Source of the DNA: an uncultured Lachnospiraceae bacterium
Lineage (GTDB): Bacteria; Bacillota; Clostridia; Lachnospirales; Lachnospiraceae
Direction: 5' to 3'
DNA: 43,337 bases
Assembly (NCBI GenBank): GCA_910587955.1
Contig: CAJUNN010000023.1
Location: 1-43,337 of the forward strand
In this document: one piece after another, positions 1-7,984 of the stretch
How the letters are laid out: each line of letters starts with the position of its first letter
Numbering within the stretch: position 1 is the first letter of the stretch
Notes under the pieces: generated by a model
Databases searched by the model: none
Seen by the model: the letters and a program-made list of their open reading frames with translations, nothing else
What the model was told of the DNA's origin: nothing
Program-made: the position numbers and the translations under genes

Positions 1-116
1 AACTCTTTTCGCATTTAATTTTAAAACTTAGCCGTTGCAGTGATAGACTCCGAAGAAAAGACTGATACATTTCAAAGTATTTTGGTGTCGGCATGGATAT
101 TTTCACCTTCCGTATT

Positions 117-566
117 TTAAAATCCCCCGCTGTATTTCCGGTACAGCTCCTCTAGCTGCGCTTGATCTTCCTTAGACACACTCTCCTCCAAATATTCCCT
201 TATCTCTCCTAAAGAATCCTCGTTGATTCCATCCCCCAAAATCTCCATGCAGTCAGACAAGGTCTCACTGTCCGCATATTTCCCAATAATCTCTTCTGCT
301 TTCTGCTTATCGGCTTCTTCCATGTGTTCCACAATCTCTTTGGCCTTAGCCGCCGCCTGGGAATCTCCCTGAAATTCCAATGCTTTCTCTAATGCCTGCT
401 CCATCACCTCCTGGGCCACTTTCTTTTCCACTGCGGATTTCACCAAGCCCTGCAGGGAACCGTTTACCACGCTGATGACAGCTATAATGCCAAATACCAT
501 CAAGAAACCGGAAACAATAATCCGGCCGTATCCCTTTTTCTTTCTTCGCTTCTTTTTCTTGTCCAT
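117..566 (-). CDS. Small membrane-anchored hypothetical protein
   Basis: I do not recognise this 149-aa protein. It opens with a very basic stretch (KKKKRRKKK, residues 3-11), followed by one hydrophobic segment at about residues 15-36, so it should sit in the membrane with the short basic tail inside. The rest is charged, helical and rich in Glu, Lys and Ala, with no cysteines or catalytic-looking motif. It starts 34 bases after the stop of the YbjQ-like gene and is probably co-transcribed with it. The ribosome site is weak (GGGG about 13 bases upstream of the ATG). Function unknown. Confidence 0.6.
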   Translation of the reverse strand: MDKKKKRRKKKGYGRIIVSGFLMVFGIIAVISVVNGSLQGLVKSAVEKKVAQEVMEQALEKALEFQGDSQAAAKAKEIVEHMEEADKQKAEEIIGKYADSETLSDCMEILGDGINEDSLGEIREYLEESVSKEDQAQLEELYRKYSGGF

Positions 567-600
567 TTCTATGATATACCCCTATCTTTCTATCTAATTT

Positions 601-1746
601 TTATTCATTTTCCGAAATATACGTTTCCAAAAAAAGCATCCCTTCCCTTTTCATATTTCCATACATCCGTTCCGTTTTTATGAGTCCTTTCAGTTTTTCC
701 ATGACCGCTTCCGGAAAATGACATTCCTGCTTTTCCTCCATGTTTCTCAAGTATTGATATATCTCTTCACAATTTTTCAACTCTGACAGTTCTGGCAGCA
801 AATTCCTCAAATTTATCATACCAGTGCTTTTTACTTTTGTGTAGATATTTTTTCCCCGGCCGCAGCAAGCGCAGGTACTGATATTTTCCGCATTTTCATG
901 TCCGCACATACAGCTCCACTGAATTGCGTTCTCATTAAAATCACATTCTACATCTTCTCCGTACAAATCCCGGAATTCCAATAAGGATTTAAGAGGCAGC
1001 GGGGAAATTTTAAACCCATCCTCTAAAGAGTATGTTTTCCCATCCAGGATATAGCAGTTGATTTTTACACTGATACTCTGTATTACCTTGAATTGATTAT
1101 AGGGAATATTTAATAACACTTTTTCCGTTTTTATCACTCCGGCGTCAAAACTGCAGTCAATAAAGTTCACATCTGTGTACTCATAACAGGTTCCAAAAAT
1201 TGTATTTGCAATGATATCTACATTCATCGCATGCAGCTCACCATGATAACTATATATAAAGATCTGAATTTCCTTTGTGTTTATATCGTAAGCTGTATGA
1301 AATAAGCGGAATGGCAAATCCGGATAAAAATTTATGACAGGAAAATAAAGCGTAGTATTCTCTTTCTGCCCCTCCATGCCGGAAGAAACCGACTTTGAAA
1401 ACGGAAGCTTTTCATCAGCATCTATTTTTTCTATCATTACGGCAGTTCCGCTCACAATAACCCCCATAATGTCAGAAGTAAATGTTGTGTAATCTGCATC
1501 CAATCCTATGATTGCATTTGCTCCCAGAGAACGCGCACTTTTTTCCAATTCGGAAATTGCCATAGATTTTGCTTTCGCCAGCTTTTCTTTATAAGCCGTA
1601 CTGTTTGAACCCAAAATATCAGCGATTCCCGCCCCCAAAGAGCTGAGAAATCCAGTGCCCAAGGCGCACTCCCCACTACAAAAGCCAAGATATTTTTTAA
1701 TTCTATATCCTTCAAAATTATATCCTGATGTAAGTAATATGCCCAT
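601..1746 (-). CDS. YbjQ-family (UPF0145) protein with C-terminal zinc ribbon
   Basis: Residues 1-108 match the YbjQ/UPF0145 fold: the GECALGTGF stretch, the AKAKSMAISELEKSARSLGA helix and the ANAIIGLDADY and VSGTAVMIEKI strands are all typical. E. coli YbjQ is only about 107 aa; this protein is 381 aa. The added part has a beta-rich middle and a zinc-ribbon-like Cys cluster (CMCGHEN then CACCGRGK, about residues 281-298). The frame is open further upstream, but I place the start at 1746: GGGAGG precedes that ATG, a promoter sits at 1780-1809, and the carboxypeptidase terminator lies just beyond. YbjQ proteins are pentamer-forming and of unclear role; the name 'heavy-metal-binding' is historical. 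Confidence 0.75.
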   Translation of the reverse strand: MGILLTSGYNFEGYRIKKYLGFCSGECALGTGFLSSLGAGIADILGSNSTAYKEKLAKAKSMAISELEKSARSLGANAIIGLDADYTTFTSDIMGVIVSGTAVMIEKIDADEKLPFSKSVSSGMEGQKENTTLYFPVINFYPDLPFRLFHTAYDINTKEIQIFIYSYHGELHAMNVDIIANTIFGTCYEYTDVNFIDCSFDAGVIKTEKVLLNIPYNQFKVIQSISVKINCYILDGKTYSLEDGFKISPLPLKSLLEFRDLYGEDVECDFNENAIQWSCMCGHENAENISTCACCGRGKNIYTKVKSTGMINLRNLLPELSELKNCEEIYQYLRNMEEKQECHFPEAVMEKLKGLIKTERMYGNMKREGMLFLETYISENE

Positions 1747-1779
1747 TCCCGTTCCCTCCCTCAATTTGATGATACTCCC

Positions 1780-1809
1780 ATTATACGACAAGATTCCATC
1801 CATAAACAA
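1780..1809 (-). promoter_or_regulatory. Promoter of the YbjQ-like gene
   Basis: On the minus strand a -10 TATAAT (1780-1785) lies 18 bases from TTGTTT (1804-1809). It is downstream of the carboxypeptidase terminator and about 34 bases before the ATG at 1746, which supports that start. Confidence 0.55.
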
Positions 1810-1829
1810 CCGAAAAATTCGTTCTCTGT

Positions 1830-1876
1830 TTAAAAAATCAGGCATACCGGACTTTCACATCCGATATGCCTGATTC
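1830..1876 (-). terminator. Terminator of the D-Ala-D-Ala carboxypeptidase gene
   Basis: Arms at 1836-1851 and 1860-1875 form a 16-bp stem with one G-U type pair and an 8-base loop. On the minus strand the stem is followed by TTTTTTA. It begins 11 bases after the carboxypeptidase stop. Confidence 0.85.
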
Positions 1877-1885
1877 TCATTTTTA

Positions 1886-3331
1886 CTACAGCAAAAGACT
1901 CCCGAAGGCTTTCCCCAGATAGTGGCTGTATCCCGCCTTCTCAATGGCTTCCGCAGCTAGGATGGGAACGCTTCCGATCTCCTTGCCTCCCAGTACATAG
2001 GTGAGCTTTCCAATCTCCTGGCCCTTGGCCACAGGCGCCTTTAGCTCCTTGACACAGAGCCATTTTTTCTCAATACTGCTCAAATCCTCTCCTGTGGTGC
2101 TTAAATAAGAAAATGTTCCGTCGTATTCTCCGCGGACTTCCTCTGCAACACCCAGACGCACCGGAATCTCTACTACCGGCTGCTCCTCCAGATCCTGGTA
2201 CAGGCTGCACTTGGCGTAGCCGTAATTCAAGAGAGCTGTCGCATCCGCGAAGCGTCCGGCCGGATCGGGTGCAGCCATCACTACGGCAATGAGTTCGATT
2301 CCGTCCTTCTCCGCTGTAGCAGACACGCAGTATTTCGCCAGGCTGGTGGAACCCGTCTTCAGGCCTGTAGCGTAGGGATACTGGCGGATGAGCTTGTTGG
2401 TGTTTGTAAGCCCGAATTCCTCCGATCCCCTCCGGGTAGTGTGGGTGATATTTTCCATCCAGATGGTGGAATAATTATGTATCTGCGGATATTTGGTAAT
2501 CAGCTCCCTGGACATCAGGGCAATATCATAAGCGGTGGTCACATGCCCTTCCACATCCAGGCCGCAGCAGTTTACAAAGTGAGTGTCGCTCATGCCAAGT
2601 CCCCTCGCCCGTTCATTCATCATCTCCACGAACAATTCTTCCGTCCCGGCAATATGCTCCGCCATAGCTACAGAAGCATCGTTGGCGGAAGCCACCGAAA
2701 TACACTTGATCATAGTCTCTACGGTCTGGGTCTCCCCCTCCTCCAGGAATACCTGGGAGCCTCCCATGGAAGCTGCGTACGTGGAAGTAGTAACCATGTC
2801 CTCCAGCTTGATCTTGCCCTGGGCCAGGGCATCAAAAATCAAAAGCAGGGTCATAATTTTTGTCACGCTGGCCGGGGGCAGCTTTTCATGGGAGTTTTTT
2901 TCCAGAACTACCGTCCCTGTGGATGCCTCTATCAAAATGGCCGACGGAGCCGTGATCCCCTGTCCTTCTGCGCTGGGCGCCGGAGTCTCCGTTGTTCCTT
3001 CCGTCTGGCCGCCGGGGCTCCCCGGGCTCTCTACATTCCGGGCCACAACCCCGGTCTCCCGGGACTCTTTCGAATTTGCCGCCGTCTCTGTCTGGTAAAT
3101 TTCCACTGTGCGGGCCCTTTCCTGCTGCCCTTTTTGTTCTGTCTCCTCCTCACCGGAAGAATCTGTCTCTCCCGGCGAACCGCCCCCGTCTCTTGCCGGA
3201 GAAACTTCCTCCTCCGAAGGCACATGCTCTTCCCCGGACACTTCCGGGTATTCCTCTCCCGATGCGCAGACAGCAAGCGGCGCCTGCAGGCCAAGGCACA
3301 AGACAAGCAGAAACGCACAAATTTTCTTCAT
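1886..3331 (-). CDS. D-alanyl-D-alanine carboxypeptidase (peptidase S11, PBP5/DacF type)
   Basis: This enzyme trims the terminal D-Ala from peptidoglycan pentapeptides outside the membrane. An N-terminal signal peptide (residues 1-23, ending ..AVCAS) is followed by an unusual acidic, Glu/Gly/Ser-rich linker to about residue 125. The catalytic domain carries all three penicillin-binding motifs: S155-V-T-K158 (nucleophile and base), S215-A-N217 and K325-T-G327. A beta-rich C-terminal domain follows, as in PBP5. At 481 aa it is longer than most relatives because of the linker. The start is set by the signal peptide and GGGG before the ATG. A perfect dyad lies 24 bases upstream of the ATG and a strong terminator follows the gene, so it is probably a single-gene unit. 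Confidence 0.9.
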   Translation of the reverse strand: MKKICAFLLVLCLGLQAPLAVCASGEEYPEVSGEEHVPSEEEVSPARDGGGSPGETDSSGEEETEQKGQQERARTVEIYQTETAANSKESRETGVVARNVESPGSPGGQTEGTTETPAPSAEGQGITAPSAILIEASTGTVVLEKNSHEKLPPASVTKIMTLLLIFDALAQGKIKLEDMVTTSTYAASMGGSQVFLEEGETQTVETMIKCISVASANDASVAMAEHIAGTEELFVEMMNERARGLGMSDTHFVNCCGLDVEGHVTTAYDIALMSRELITKYPQIHNYSTIWMENITHTTRRGSEEFGLTNTNKLIRQYPYATGLKTGSTSLAKYCVSATAEKDGIELIAVVMAAPDPAGRFADATALLNYGYAKCSLYQDLEEQPVVEIPVRLGVAEEVRGEYDGTFSYLSTTGEDLSSIEKKWLCVKELKAPVAKGQEIGKLTYVLGGKEIGSVPILAAEAIEKAGYSHYLGKAFGSLLL

Positions 3332-3354
3332 AAAAATCCCCTTCTATTTTCTAT

Positions 3355-3371
3355 CATTACTATTAGTAATG
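3355..3371. promoter_or_regulatory. Perfect 17-bp dyad upstream of the carboxypeptidase gene (candidate operator)
   Basis: CATTACTATTAGTAATG is a perfect inverted repeat (8-bp arms around one base), ending 24 bases before the start codon. No T-run follows, so it is more like a protein-binding site than a terminator. The TACTA/TAGTA half-sites loosely recall BlaI/MecI-type operators; that link is inference. Confidence 0.4.
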
Positions 3372-3478
3372 AAACGAAAGAAGAAAATATGACTAGAGAA
3401 GAACGGAAATAACGGAAAGCGGACTTCCCCCGTTTATGTCACTTTACTCCAAATCCTCTCCATTTGAAGCAATCACTT

Positions 3479-3610
3479 TCAATCAATCCCGCCGTGGGAA
3501 GGGTAGTACTCCTCCTCTTTCAGTTCACGGGTAAATCTCCTTGGAAAATGCAAGATTCCGTCCTCTTTTTCCATCTGCTCCTTATCAAAGCTTAACACAT
3601 ACTTACCCAT
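3479..3610 (-). CDS. Small hypothetical protein (43 aa)
   Basis: A 43-codon frame, too short for most gene callers, begins 6 bases after the malic-enzyme stop. The ribosome-site-like AGGGG overlaps that stop, as expected for translational coupling. The product starts MGKYVLSFDKEQMEKED and ends YYPSHGGID; it is charged and soluble, with no membrane segment or Cys motif. I do not recognise it. Position and ribosome site argue for a real gene; its shortness argues for caution. Confidence 0.4.
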   Translation of the reverse strand: MGKYVLSFDKEQMEKEDGILHFPRRFTRELKEEEYYPSHGGID

Positions 3611-3616
3611 ATACCC

Positions 3617-4801
3617 CTAAGGGAGACGGGCTGCGCCGCTTTCTCTTGCCGCCTCTGCCACCGCTTTGGCCACTGCAGTCCCCACCCTCTCGTCAAATGG
3701 GGCAGGAATGATATAATCCTCACGTAATTCTTCTTCTGAAATCAAATCCGCCAGAGCCTTTGCCGCAGCAAGCTTCATAGCATCGTTGATCTCCCTTGCA
3801 CGCACATCAAAGGCTCCCCGGAAAATTCCCGGAAATGCAAGCACATTATTAATCTGGTTCGGATAATCGCTTCGTCCCGTAGCCACAACTGCCGCTCCGC
3901 CTGCCTTTGCCTCCTCCGGAAAAATCTCCGGCGTGGGGTTCGCACACGCGAAAATAACAGCATCCCGATTCATGGTTCTTACCATTTCCTCCGTGACCAC
4001 TTTCGGGGCACTTACCCCGATGAATACATCCGCACCCTTAAGCATATCCGCCAATGTCCCTTTCCTGTGCTCCCGGTTTGTCAATTTGGCCATTTCCTTT
4101 TTTACGGAATTCATCCCCTCCTTACGTCCCTCGTAAATGACTCCCTTTCGATCGCAAAGTATAATATCCTTTATCCCGTTGGACAGTAAAAGCTTCGTGA
4201 TAGCAATGGATGCGGCTCCGGCTCCGTTAACAACCACCCGGACTTCCTCTCCTTTCTTTCCTACCACCTTCAGGGCATTCATAAGTCCTGCCAGCGTAAT
4301 GACTGCCGTTCCGTGCTGATCATCATGGAAAATAGGAATATCGCAGCGCTCTTTTAGCTTCCTCTCTATTTCAAAGCACCGGGGCGCAGAAATGTCCTCC
4401 AGATTCACTCCTCCAAAGCTGCCGGAGATCTGGTAAATCGTCTCCACAATGGTGTCCACATCCTGACTCTTTATACAGAGCGGAAAGGCATCTACATGGC
4501 CAAAGCTTTTGAACAGCACACACTTTCCCTCCATAACCGGCATACTGGCCTCCGGTCCGATATTCCCCAATCCCAGAACAGCCGATCCATCTGTAACAAC
4601 AAGGCAGAGATTGTGCCGCCTGGTCAGCTCATAGCTTTTATCAACATCCCTTTGAATCTCCAGACAAGGCCGTGCCACCCCCGGCGTGTAGGCCAAAGAC
4701 AAATCCTCCCTGTTTTCGACCGGAACAGTAGCTGTTACCTGGATTTTTCCTTTTACCTGTTCGTGCATCCTGAGAGCCTCTTCTCCATAATCCACTTTCA
4801 T
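3617..4801 (-). CDS. NAD(P)-dependent malic enzyme (oxaloacetate-decarboxylating)
   Basis: Converts malate to pyruvate and CO2 with reduction of NAD(P)+. The family marks are clear: SLAYTPGVARPC near the N-terminus, VTDGSAVLGLGNIGPEA and EGKCVLFKSFGHVDAFPL in the first domain, the metal-binding FHDDQHGTAV, the nucleotide-binding VVNGAGAASIAITK, and ACANPTPEI plus TGRSDYPNQINN in the last third. At 394 aa it has the usual size of the short bacterial form without the phosphotransacetylase-like tail. GGAGG precedes the ATG. The cofactor (NAD or NADP) cannot be told reliably by eye. It lies near citrate synthase, but in its own transcription unit. Confidence 0.93.
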   Translation of the reverse strand: MKVDYGEEALRMHEQVKGKIQVTATVPVENREDLSLAYTPGVARPCLEIQRDVDKSYELTRRHNLCLVVTDGSAVLGLGNIGPEASMPVMEGKCVLFKSFGHVDAFPLCIKSQDVDTIVETIYQISGSFGGVNLEDISAPRCFEIERKLKERCDIPIFHDDQHGTAVITLAGLMNALKVVGKKGEEVRVVVNGAGAASIAITKLLLSNGIKDIILCDRKGVIYEGRKEGMNSVKKEMAKLTNREHRKGTLADMLKGADVFIGVSAPKVVTEEMVRTMNRDAVIFACANPTPEIFPEEAKAGGAAVVATGRSDYPNQINNVLAFPGIFRGAFDVRAREINDAMKLAAAKALADLISEEELREDYIIPAPFDERVGTAVAKAVAEAARESGAARLP

Positions 4802-5042
4802 CCCCTCCTACTATTCTTTTTTGCCTTTAAATCATAAATGTTTTTGCCCCGTTTTGAGGTCCTGCTTTCATCCCGCACTTCTCCCTCTTTTAAAGACTTC
4901 CGTAATCCGGCTCCTCCGCTGCCGGATTATCCTCATTATCAAAGCATTTAAAAAGACGCGTATCCTGGCGGTACGGCAGCCACTCTTCCGGATCGGGAAT
5001 TCCGAACCAAAAAAACCCGCAGCAAATCTAGTCTGCGATAAA
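4802..5042. other. Intergenic stretch upstream of malic enzyme
   Basis: Between the malic enzyme start and the orphan frame at 5043 I see no convincing gene, RNA or consensus promoter. The reading frame of the orphan is open back to about 4821 but that part has no protein-like character. The malic enzyme promoter must lie here; the best -10-like string (TATGAT on the minus strand) lacks a good partner. Confidence 0.4.
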
Positions 5043-5288
5043 ATGAAAGAATTTATTCTTCATGACGTTTGGACAGCCGGAAAAAAGTATGTGAAAAGCT
5101 TTGATATGAATCATCAAATTTCTGAATTGGCTCAATATTATTCAGAGACAAACCCGGACAAAATCTATGAATTTTGGCAGAAAACAGGGGATACCATCGA
5201 AACGCTTCATGTCACCCTGATCGGAATGGCACACAATGATCTAATGCCCTATGCCTGCGCGACGAAGAACAATGCTGCCGGATTTTAA
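5043..5288 (+). pseudogene. Orphan reading frame, possible gene remnant
   Basis: An 81-codon frame starting MKEFILHDVWTAGKKYV and ending PYACATKNNAAGF. Composition looks protein-like (mixed helices, aromatic and acidic residues), yet there is no ribosome site before the ATG and no promoter that I can see. It lies alone on the plus strand between two minus-strand metabolic genes and next to an 88-bp inverted-repeat element. I do not recognise the family. A leftover 3' or internal piece of a lost gene is the most natural reading; a real small gene is possible. Confidence 0.3.
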
Positions 5289-5319
5289 AGGACATTATCG
5301 GAGTATGAACAACAGGTTA

Positions 5320-5407
5320 TCATTAAGTTAAGCTTAGAAAAACTATCTGCGGGAGGCGCCTGTTTTTGCCCGAAATCCTCACAGACGTTTAAAGCTTAAC
5401 TTAATGA
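5320..5407. repeat. 88-bp element bounded by a perfect 16-bp inverted repeat
   Basis: TCATTAAGTTAAGCTT (5320-5335) recurs as its exact reverse complement at 5392-5407, with 56 bases between. The inside is GC-richer than the arms and has a GGCGCC palindrome and short complementary strings. It sits between the orphan frame and the citrate synthase stop. No flanking target duplication is evident. It could be a MITE-like remnant or a structured RNA end. Confidence 0.6.
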
Positions 5408-5431
5408 CTTAGAGCGGCAGTCAAAAAGGTC

Positions 5432-6793
5432 TCACCCTTTCCGCTCTTCCAGCTCCTCATAGGGCACATGATGCCCCACATACTTATAAGCCGGGCGGAC
5501 AATCTTTCCGGTATTCACCAGCTCCTCAATCCGGTGGGCACACCAGCCGGAGATACGGGAAATGGCGAAAATCGGCGTAAACAGCTCTTTGGGAAGCCCC
5601 AGCATGGTGTAGACGAAGCCGCTGTAAAAGTCTACATTGGCGCAGACCGGCTTTAAGAGGCGGCGTCCCGACATCAGACACTCTCCGCCCAGACGCTCAA
5701 TGCGGTCGTAGAGGGCAAATTCTTCTTGAAGTCCCTTTTCCTCAGAAAGGCGCTCTGCATATTCCTTTAAAATCACTGCCCTGGGATCGGACTCCGTATA
5801 GACGGCATGGCCGATTCCATAGATCAGGCCCGCCTGGTCGAAGACCTCTTTTTTCAGCATCCGGGACAGGTAAGAGCGCAGGGCGTCCTCGTCTCTCCAA
5901 TCCGGCACATGGGCCTTAATATCCTGAATCATCTCCTGTACCTTCAGGTTGGCTCCTCCGTGCCTGGGGCCTTTTAAAGAACCCAGGGAGGCAGCCACTG
6001 CGGAATACGTATCCGTCCCTGTGGAGGAAACCACATGTGTGGTAAAGGTAGAATTGTTTCCGCCGCCGTGCTCTGCGTGAAGCACCAGGGCCACATCCAG
6101 TACCTGTGCCTCCAGCTCCGTATACTTTCCGTCTTTGCGCAAAAGACGCAGAATATTTTCTGCGGTGGACAGCTCCGGCTTGGGATTGCGGATGATCAGG
6201 CTCTTATCCAGATGATAATGCCGGTGGGCATGATAACCGTACACACTGATCAGCGGGAACTGGGCAATGAGTCCCAGGGACTGACGGAGTACATTGGAGA
6301 CGGAGATGTCCTCCGGGCTCTCGTCATAAGAATACAGGGTCAGCACGCATTTCTGCAGGGTATTCATCATATTGGCACTGGGTGCCTTCATCACTACGTC
6401 ACGCACAAAGGTTTCCGGCAGTTCCCGGTATTCCCCCAGAATCTCAATAAATTCCGCAAGCTGGTCCTTTGTGGGAAGCTTTCCGAAAAGCAGCAGATAG
6501 GTCGTCTCCTCGAAGGCAAAACGCCGGCTTGCAAATCCCCGTACCAAATCCCCCACATTCACTCCCTGGAAATACAGTTCTCCGTCAATGGGAACCTTCT
6601 CTCCGTCCACGTAGCCGAAAGAAACCACATCCGAGATCTCCGTCAGACCGGTGAGAACTCCCTTTCCGGAAGAATCCCGGAGCCCCCGCTTCACATCGTA
6701 CTCTGCATAAAGGCCCACGTCAATCCGGCCGGAACGCATGCTGTACTCTACCAGCCTGTCAAATTTCTCATCCAAAGTCATTTCTTTTTTCAT
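5432..6793 (-). CDS. gltA: Citrate synthase
   Basis: Condenses acetyl-CoA with oxaloacetate to citrate. The catalytic regions are visible: LHAEHGGGNNSTFT with the first active-site His, the IYGIGHAVYTESDPRA loop with the second His, and NVDFYSGFVYTMLG with the catalytic Asp. The 453-aa length is typical of the longer clostridial citrate synthases with an extended N-terminal region. The upstream ATG at 6808 is less likely, because its next codons AGGAGG are the ribosome site for the ATG at 6793. The gene follows the DUF212 gene by 25 bases and shares its promoter. With malic enzyme and no other TCA gene nearby, a biosynthetic role (2-oxoglutarate for glutamate) is likely by inference. Confidence 0.93.
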   Translation of the reverse strand: MKKEMTLDEKFDRLVEYSMRSGRIDVGLYAEYDVKRGLRDSSGKGVLTGLTEISDVVSFGYVDGEKVPIDGELYFQGVNVGDLVRGFASRRFAFEETTYLLLFGKLPTKDQLAEFIEILGEYRELPETFVRDVVMKAPSANMMNTLQKCVLTLYSYDESPEDISVSNVLRQSLGLIAQFPLISVYGYHAHRHYHLDKSLIIRNPKPELSTAENILRLLRKDGKYTELEAQVLDVALVLHAEHGGGNNSTFTTHVVSSTGTDTYSAVAASLGSLKGPRHGGANLKVQEMIQDIKAHVPDWRDEDALRSYLSRMLKKEVFDQAGLIYGIGHAVYTESDPRAVILKEYAERLSEEKGLQEEFALYDRIERLGGECLMSGRRLLKPVCANVDFYSGFVYTMLGLPKELFTPIFAISRISGWCAHRIEELVNTGKIVRPAYKYVGHHVPYEELEERKG

Positions 6794-6818
6794 CTTCTTC
6801 CTCCTCATTCACAGCGCC

Positions 6819-7268
6819 TTAAGACATTCCGAATCCGATCGCAATTCCAAGCAGAGCCCCTGCCAGTACCTGCAGCGGCGTATGGCCTACAAACTCCTTT
6901 AGCTTGTCCTCTGTCAGCTTCTTTCCGTCCAGCGTGCGGAAGGTAGCGAGAATCTCATTGAGAAGCTTTGCCTGCTTCCCCGTTTCCAGACGCACGCCCA
7001 TGGCGTCGTGCATCACAATCACTGCCAGGATGGCAGTGATTGCAAACTCAAAAGAACCCGCCCCGTATAGCTTCGCAGCAGCCGCAGCCATGGCGCACAC
7101 CGTGGCCGCATGGGAACTCGGCATTCCCCCGGAGCCAATCAAACGCTCCGGATCAAATGATCTCGTAAACAATGTATGGATGAGCGTTTTCAAAACCTGG
7201 GCCACAAACCACCCGGTGACAGCGCTCATCCATATTTTATTTCCCGCCAGCAATTCTAAAGCACGCAT
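6819..7268 (-). CDS. Divergent PAP2 family (DUF212, YuiD-like) membrane protein
   Basis: A 149-aa membrane protein with four to five hydrophobic segments. The family marks are the GSGGMPSSHAATV motif (about residues 46-58), which resembles the phosphatase motif of PAP2 enzymes, and HDAMGVRLETGKQA. The C-terminal GHTPLQVLAGALLGI also fits. DUF212 proteins are thought to be PAP2-like but their substrate is not known. AAGGAGAGGG precedes the ATG. It is first in a two-gene unit with citrate synthase, driven by the promoter at 7303-7331. Confidence 0.88.
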   Translation of the reverse strand: MRALELLAGNKIWMSAVTGWFVAQVLKTLIHTLFTRSFDPERLIGSGGMPSSHAATVCAMAAAAAKLYGAGSFEFAITAILAVIVMHDAMGVRLETGKQAKLLNEILATFRTLDGKKLTEDKLKEFVGHTPLQVLAGALLGIAIGFGMS

Positions 7269-7302
7269 CTGCCCTCTCCTTTGTCTTTCTCCATTGTGAT
7301 GA

Positions 7303-7331
7303 ATTATAACGGAAAAAGGCCGGACTGTCTA
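7303..7331 (-). promoter_or_regulatory. Promoter of the DUF212-citrate synthase unit
   Basis: Minus strand: TAGACA (7326-7331), 17-base spacer, TATAAT (7303-7308). The -35 box overlaps the stop of the ATPase D gene, so the two units abut and ATPase read-through may add to expression. Confidence 0.65.
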
Positions 7332-7943
7332 CCCGTGCATCCGTTTAATCACTTTCAGCCGCGTAAATTCTTCCCTTTCTTTTTCCTCCAGCGCATTGGC
7401 AATATCCCTGGTCAGCGCTTCGTATCTGGGAATGGTAATGTTTTTCAATGCGTTGGCCCGCTTCTGGGCCTTCTTGATATTGGCCGCAAGCTGGTAGGCA
7501 GAATTCTCCACCATAGACAGCTTTACCGTCAGATCCTTCACCTTCTCAAAGGAAACCCGGGCAATGTCCAGGGATTCCTTGGTGCTGTAGAACGCATAGG
7601 TAGGAACCCGCGTGGCGGCGTCATAGCGCACCAGGGGAATTTCCGTCCCCATAATGCTTCGAAGCTTCACCTCAATGGTATCCTCCACCGGAACCGTCCT
7701 GGCAATATCCGCCACGAAATTAATCCCCAGCTCCACGTTTGCCCGCTGGAGAGCCGAATAGGCCATGGCAAAGGTGGTGCGGATCTCTTCCTGAATATCC
7801 CTGGCCTGATCCACCAGCCCCATAAGCTCCCGGATGAGAATATTGCGCTTCTTATCCATGAGCTCATAGCCCTGGCGGGCCAGTACCAGGGAATTTCTGG
7901 CCAGTATTAAATTTCCTTTCGTGGGAAAGGACTGATTATCCAT
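7329..7943 (-). CDS. atpD: V-type ATP synthase subunit D
   Basis: Central-stalk subunit of the A/V-type rotary ATPase; it turns inside the A3B3 hexamer and links it to the membrane ring through F and C. The protein is 204 aa, nearly all helical, with the family N-terminus (PTKGNLILARNSLVLARQGYELMDKKRN) forming the first long coil and the IKKAQKRANALKNITIPRYE stretch in the second. GAGGAGG precedes the ATG. It is the last gene of the nine-gene operon, 41 bases after subunit B. Confidence 0.95.
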   Translation of the reverse strand: MDNQSFPTKGNLILARNSLVLARQGYELMDKKRNILIRELMGLVDQARDIQEEIRTTFAMAYSALQRANVELGINFVADIARTVPVEDTIEVKLRSIMGTEIPLVRYDAATRVPTYAFYSTKESLDIARVSFEKVKDLTVKLSMVENSAYQLAANIKKAQKRANALKNITIPRYEALTRDIANALEEKEREEFTRLKVIKRMHG

Positions 7944-7984
7944 ACAGACACCTCCTCATGGCAGCCGCCTTTGGCCGCCCGGCT

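Noticed and set aside
1747..1845. Longer start for the YbjQ-like protein at 1845
   Set aside because: That region holds the promoter and the neighbouring terminator, and the YbjQ domain with its ribosome site begins at 1746.
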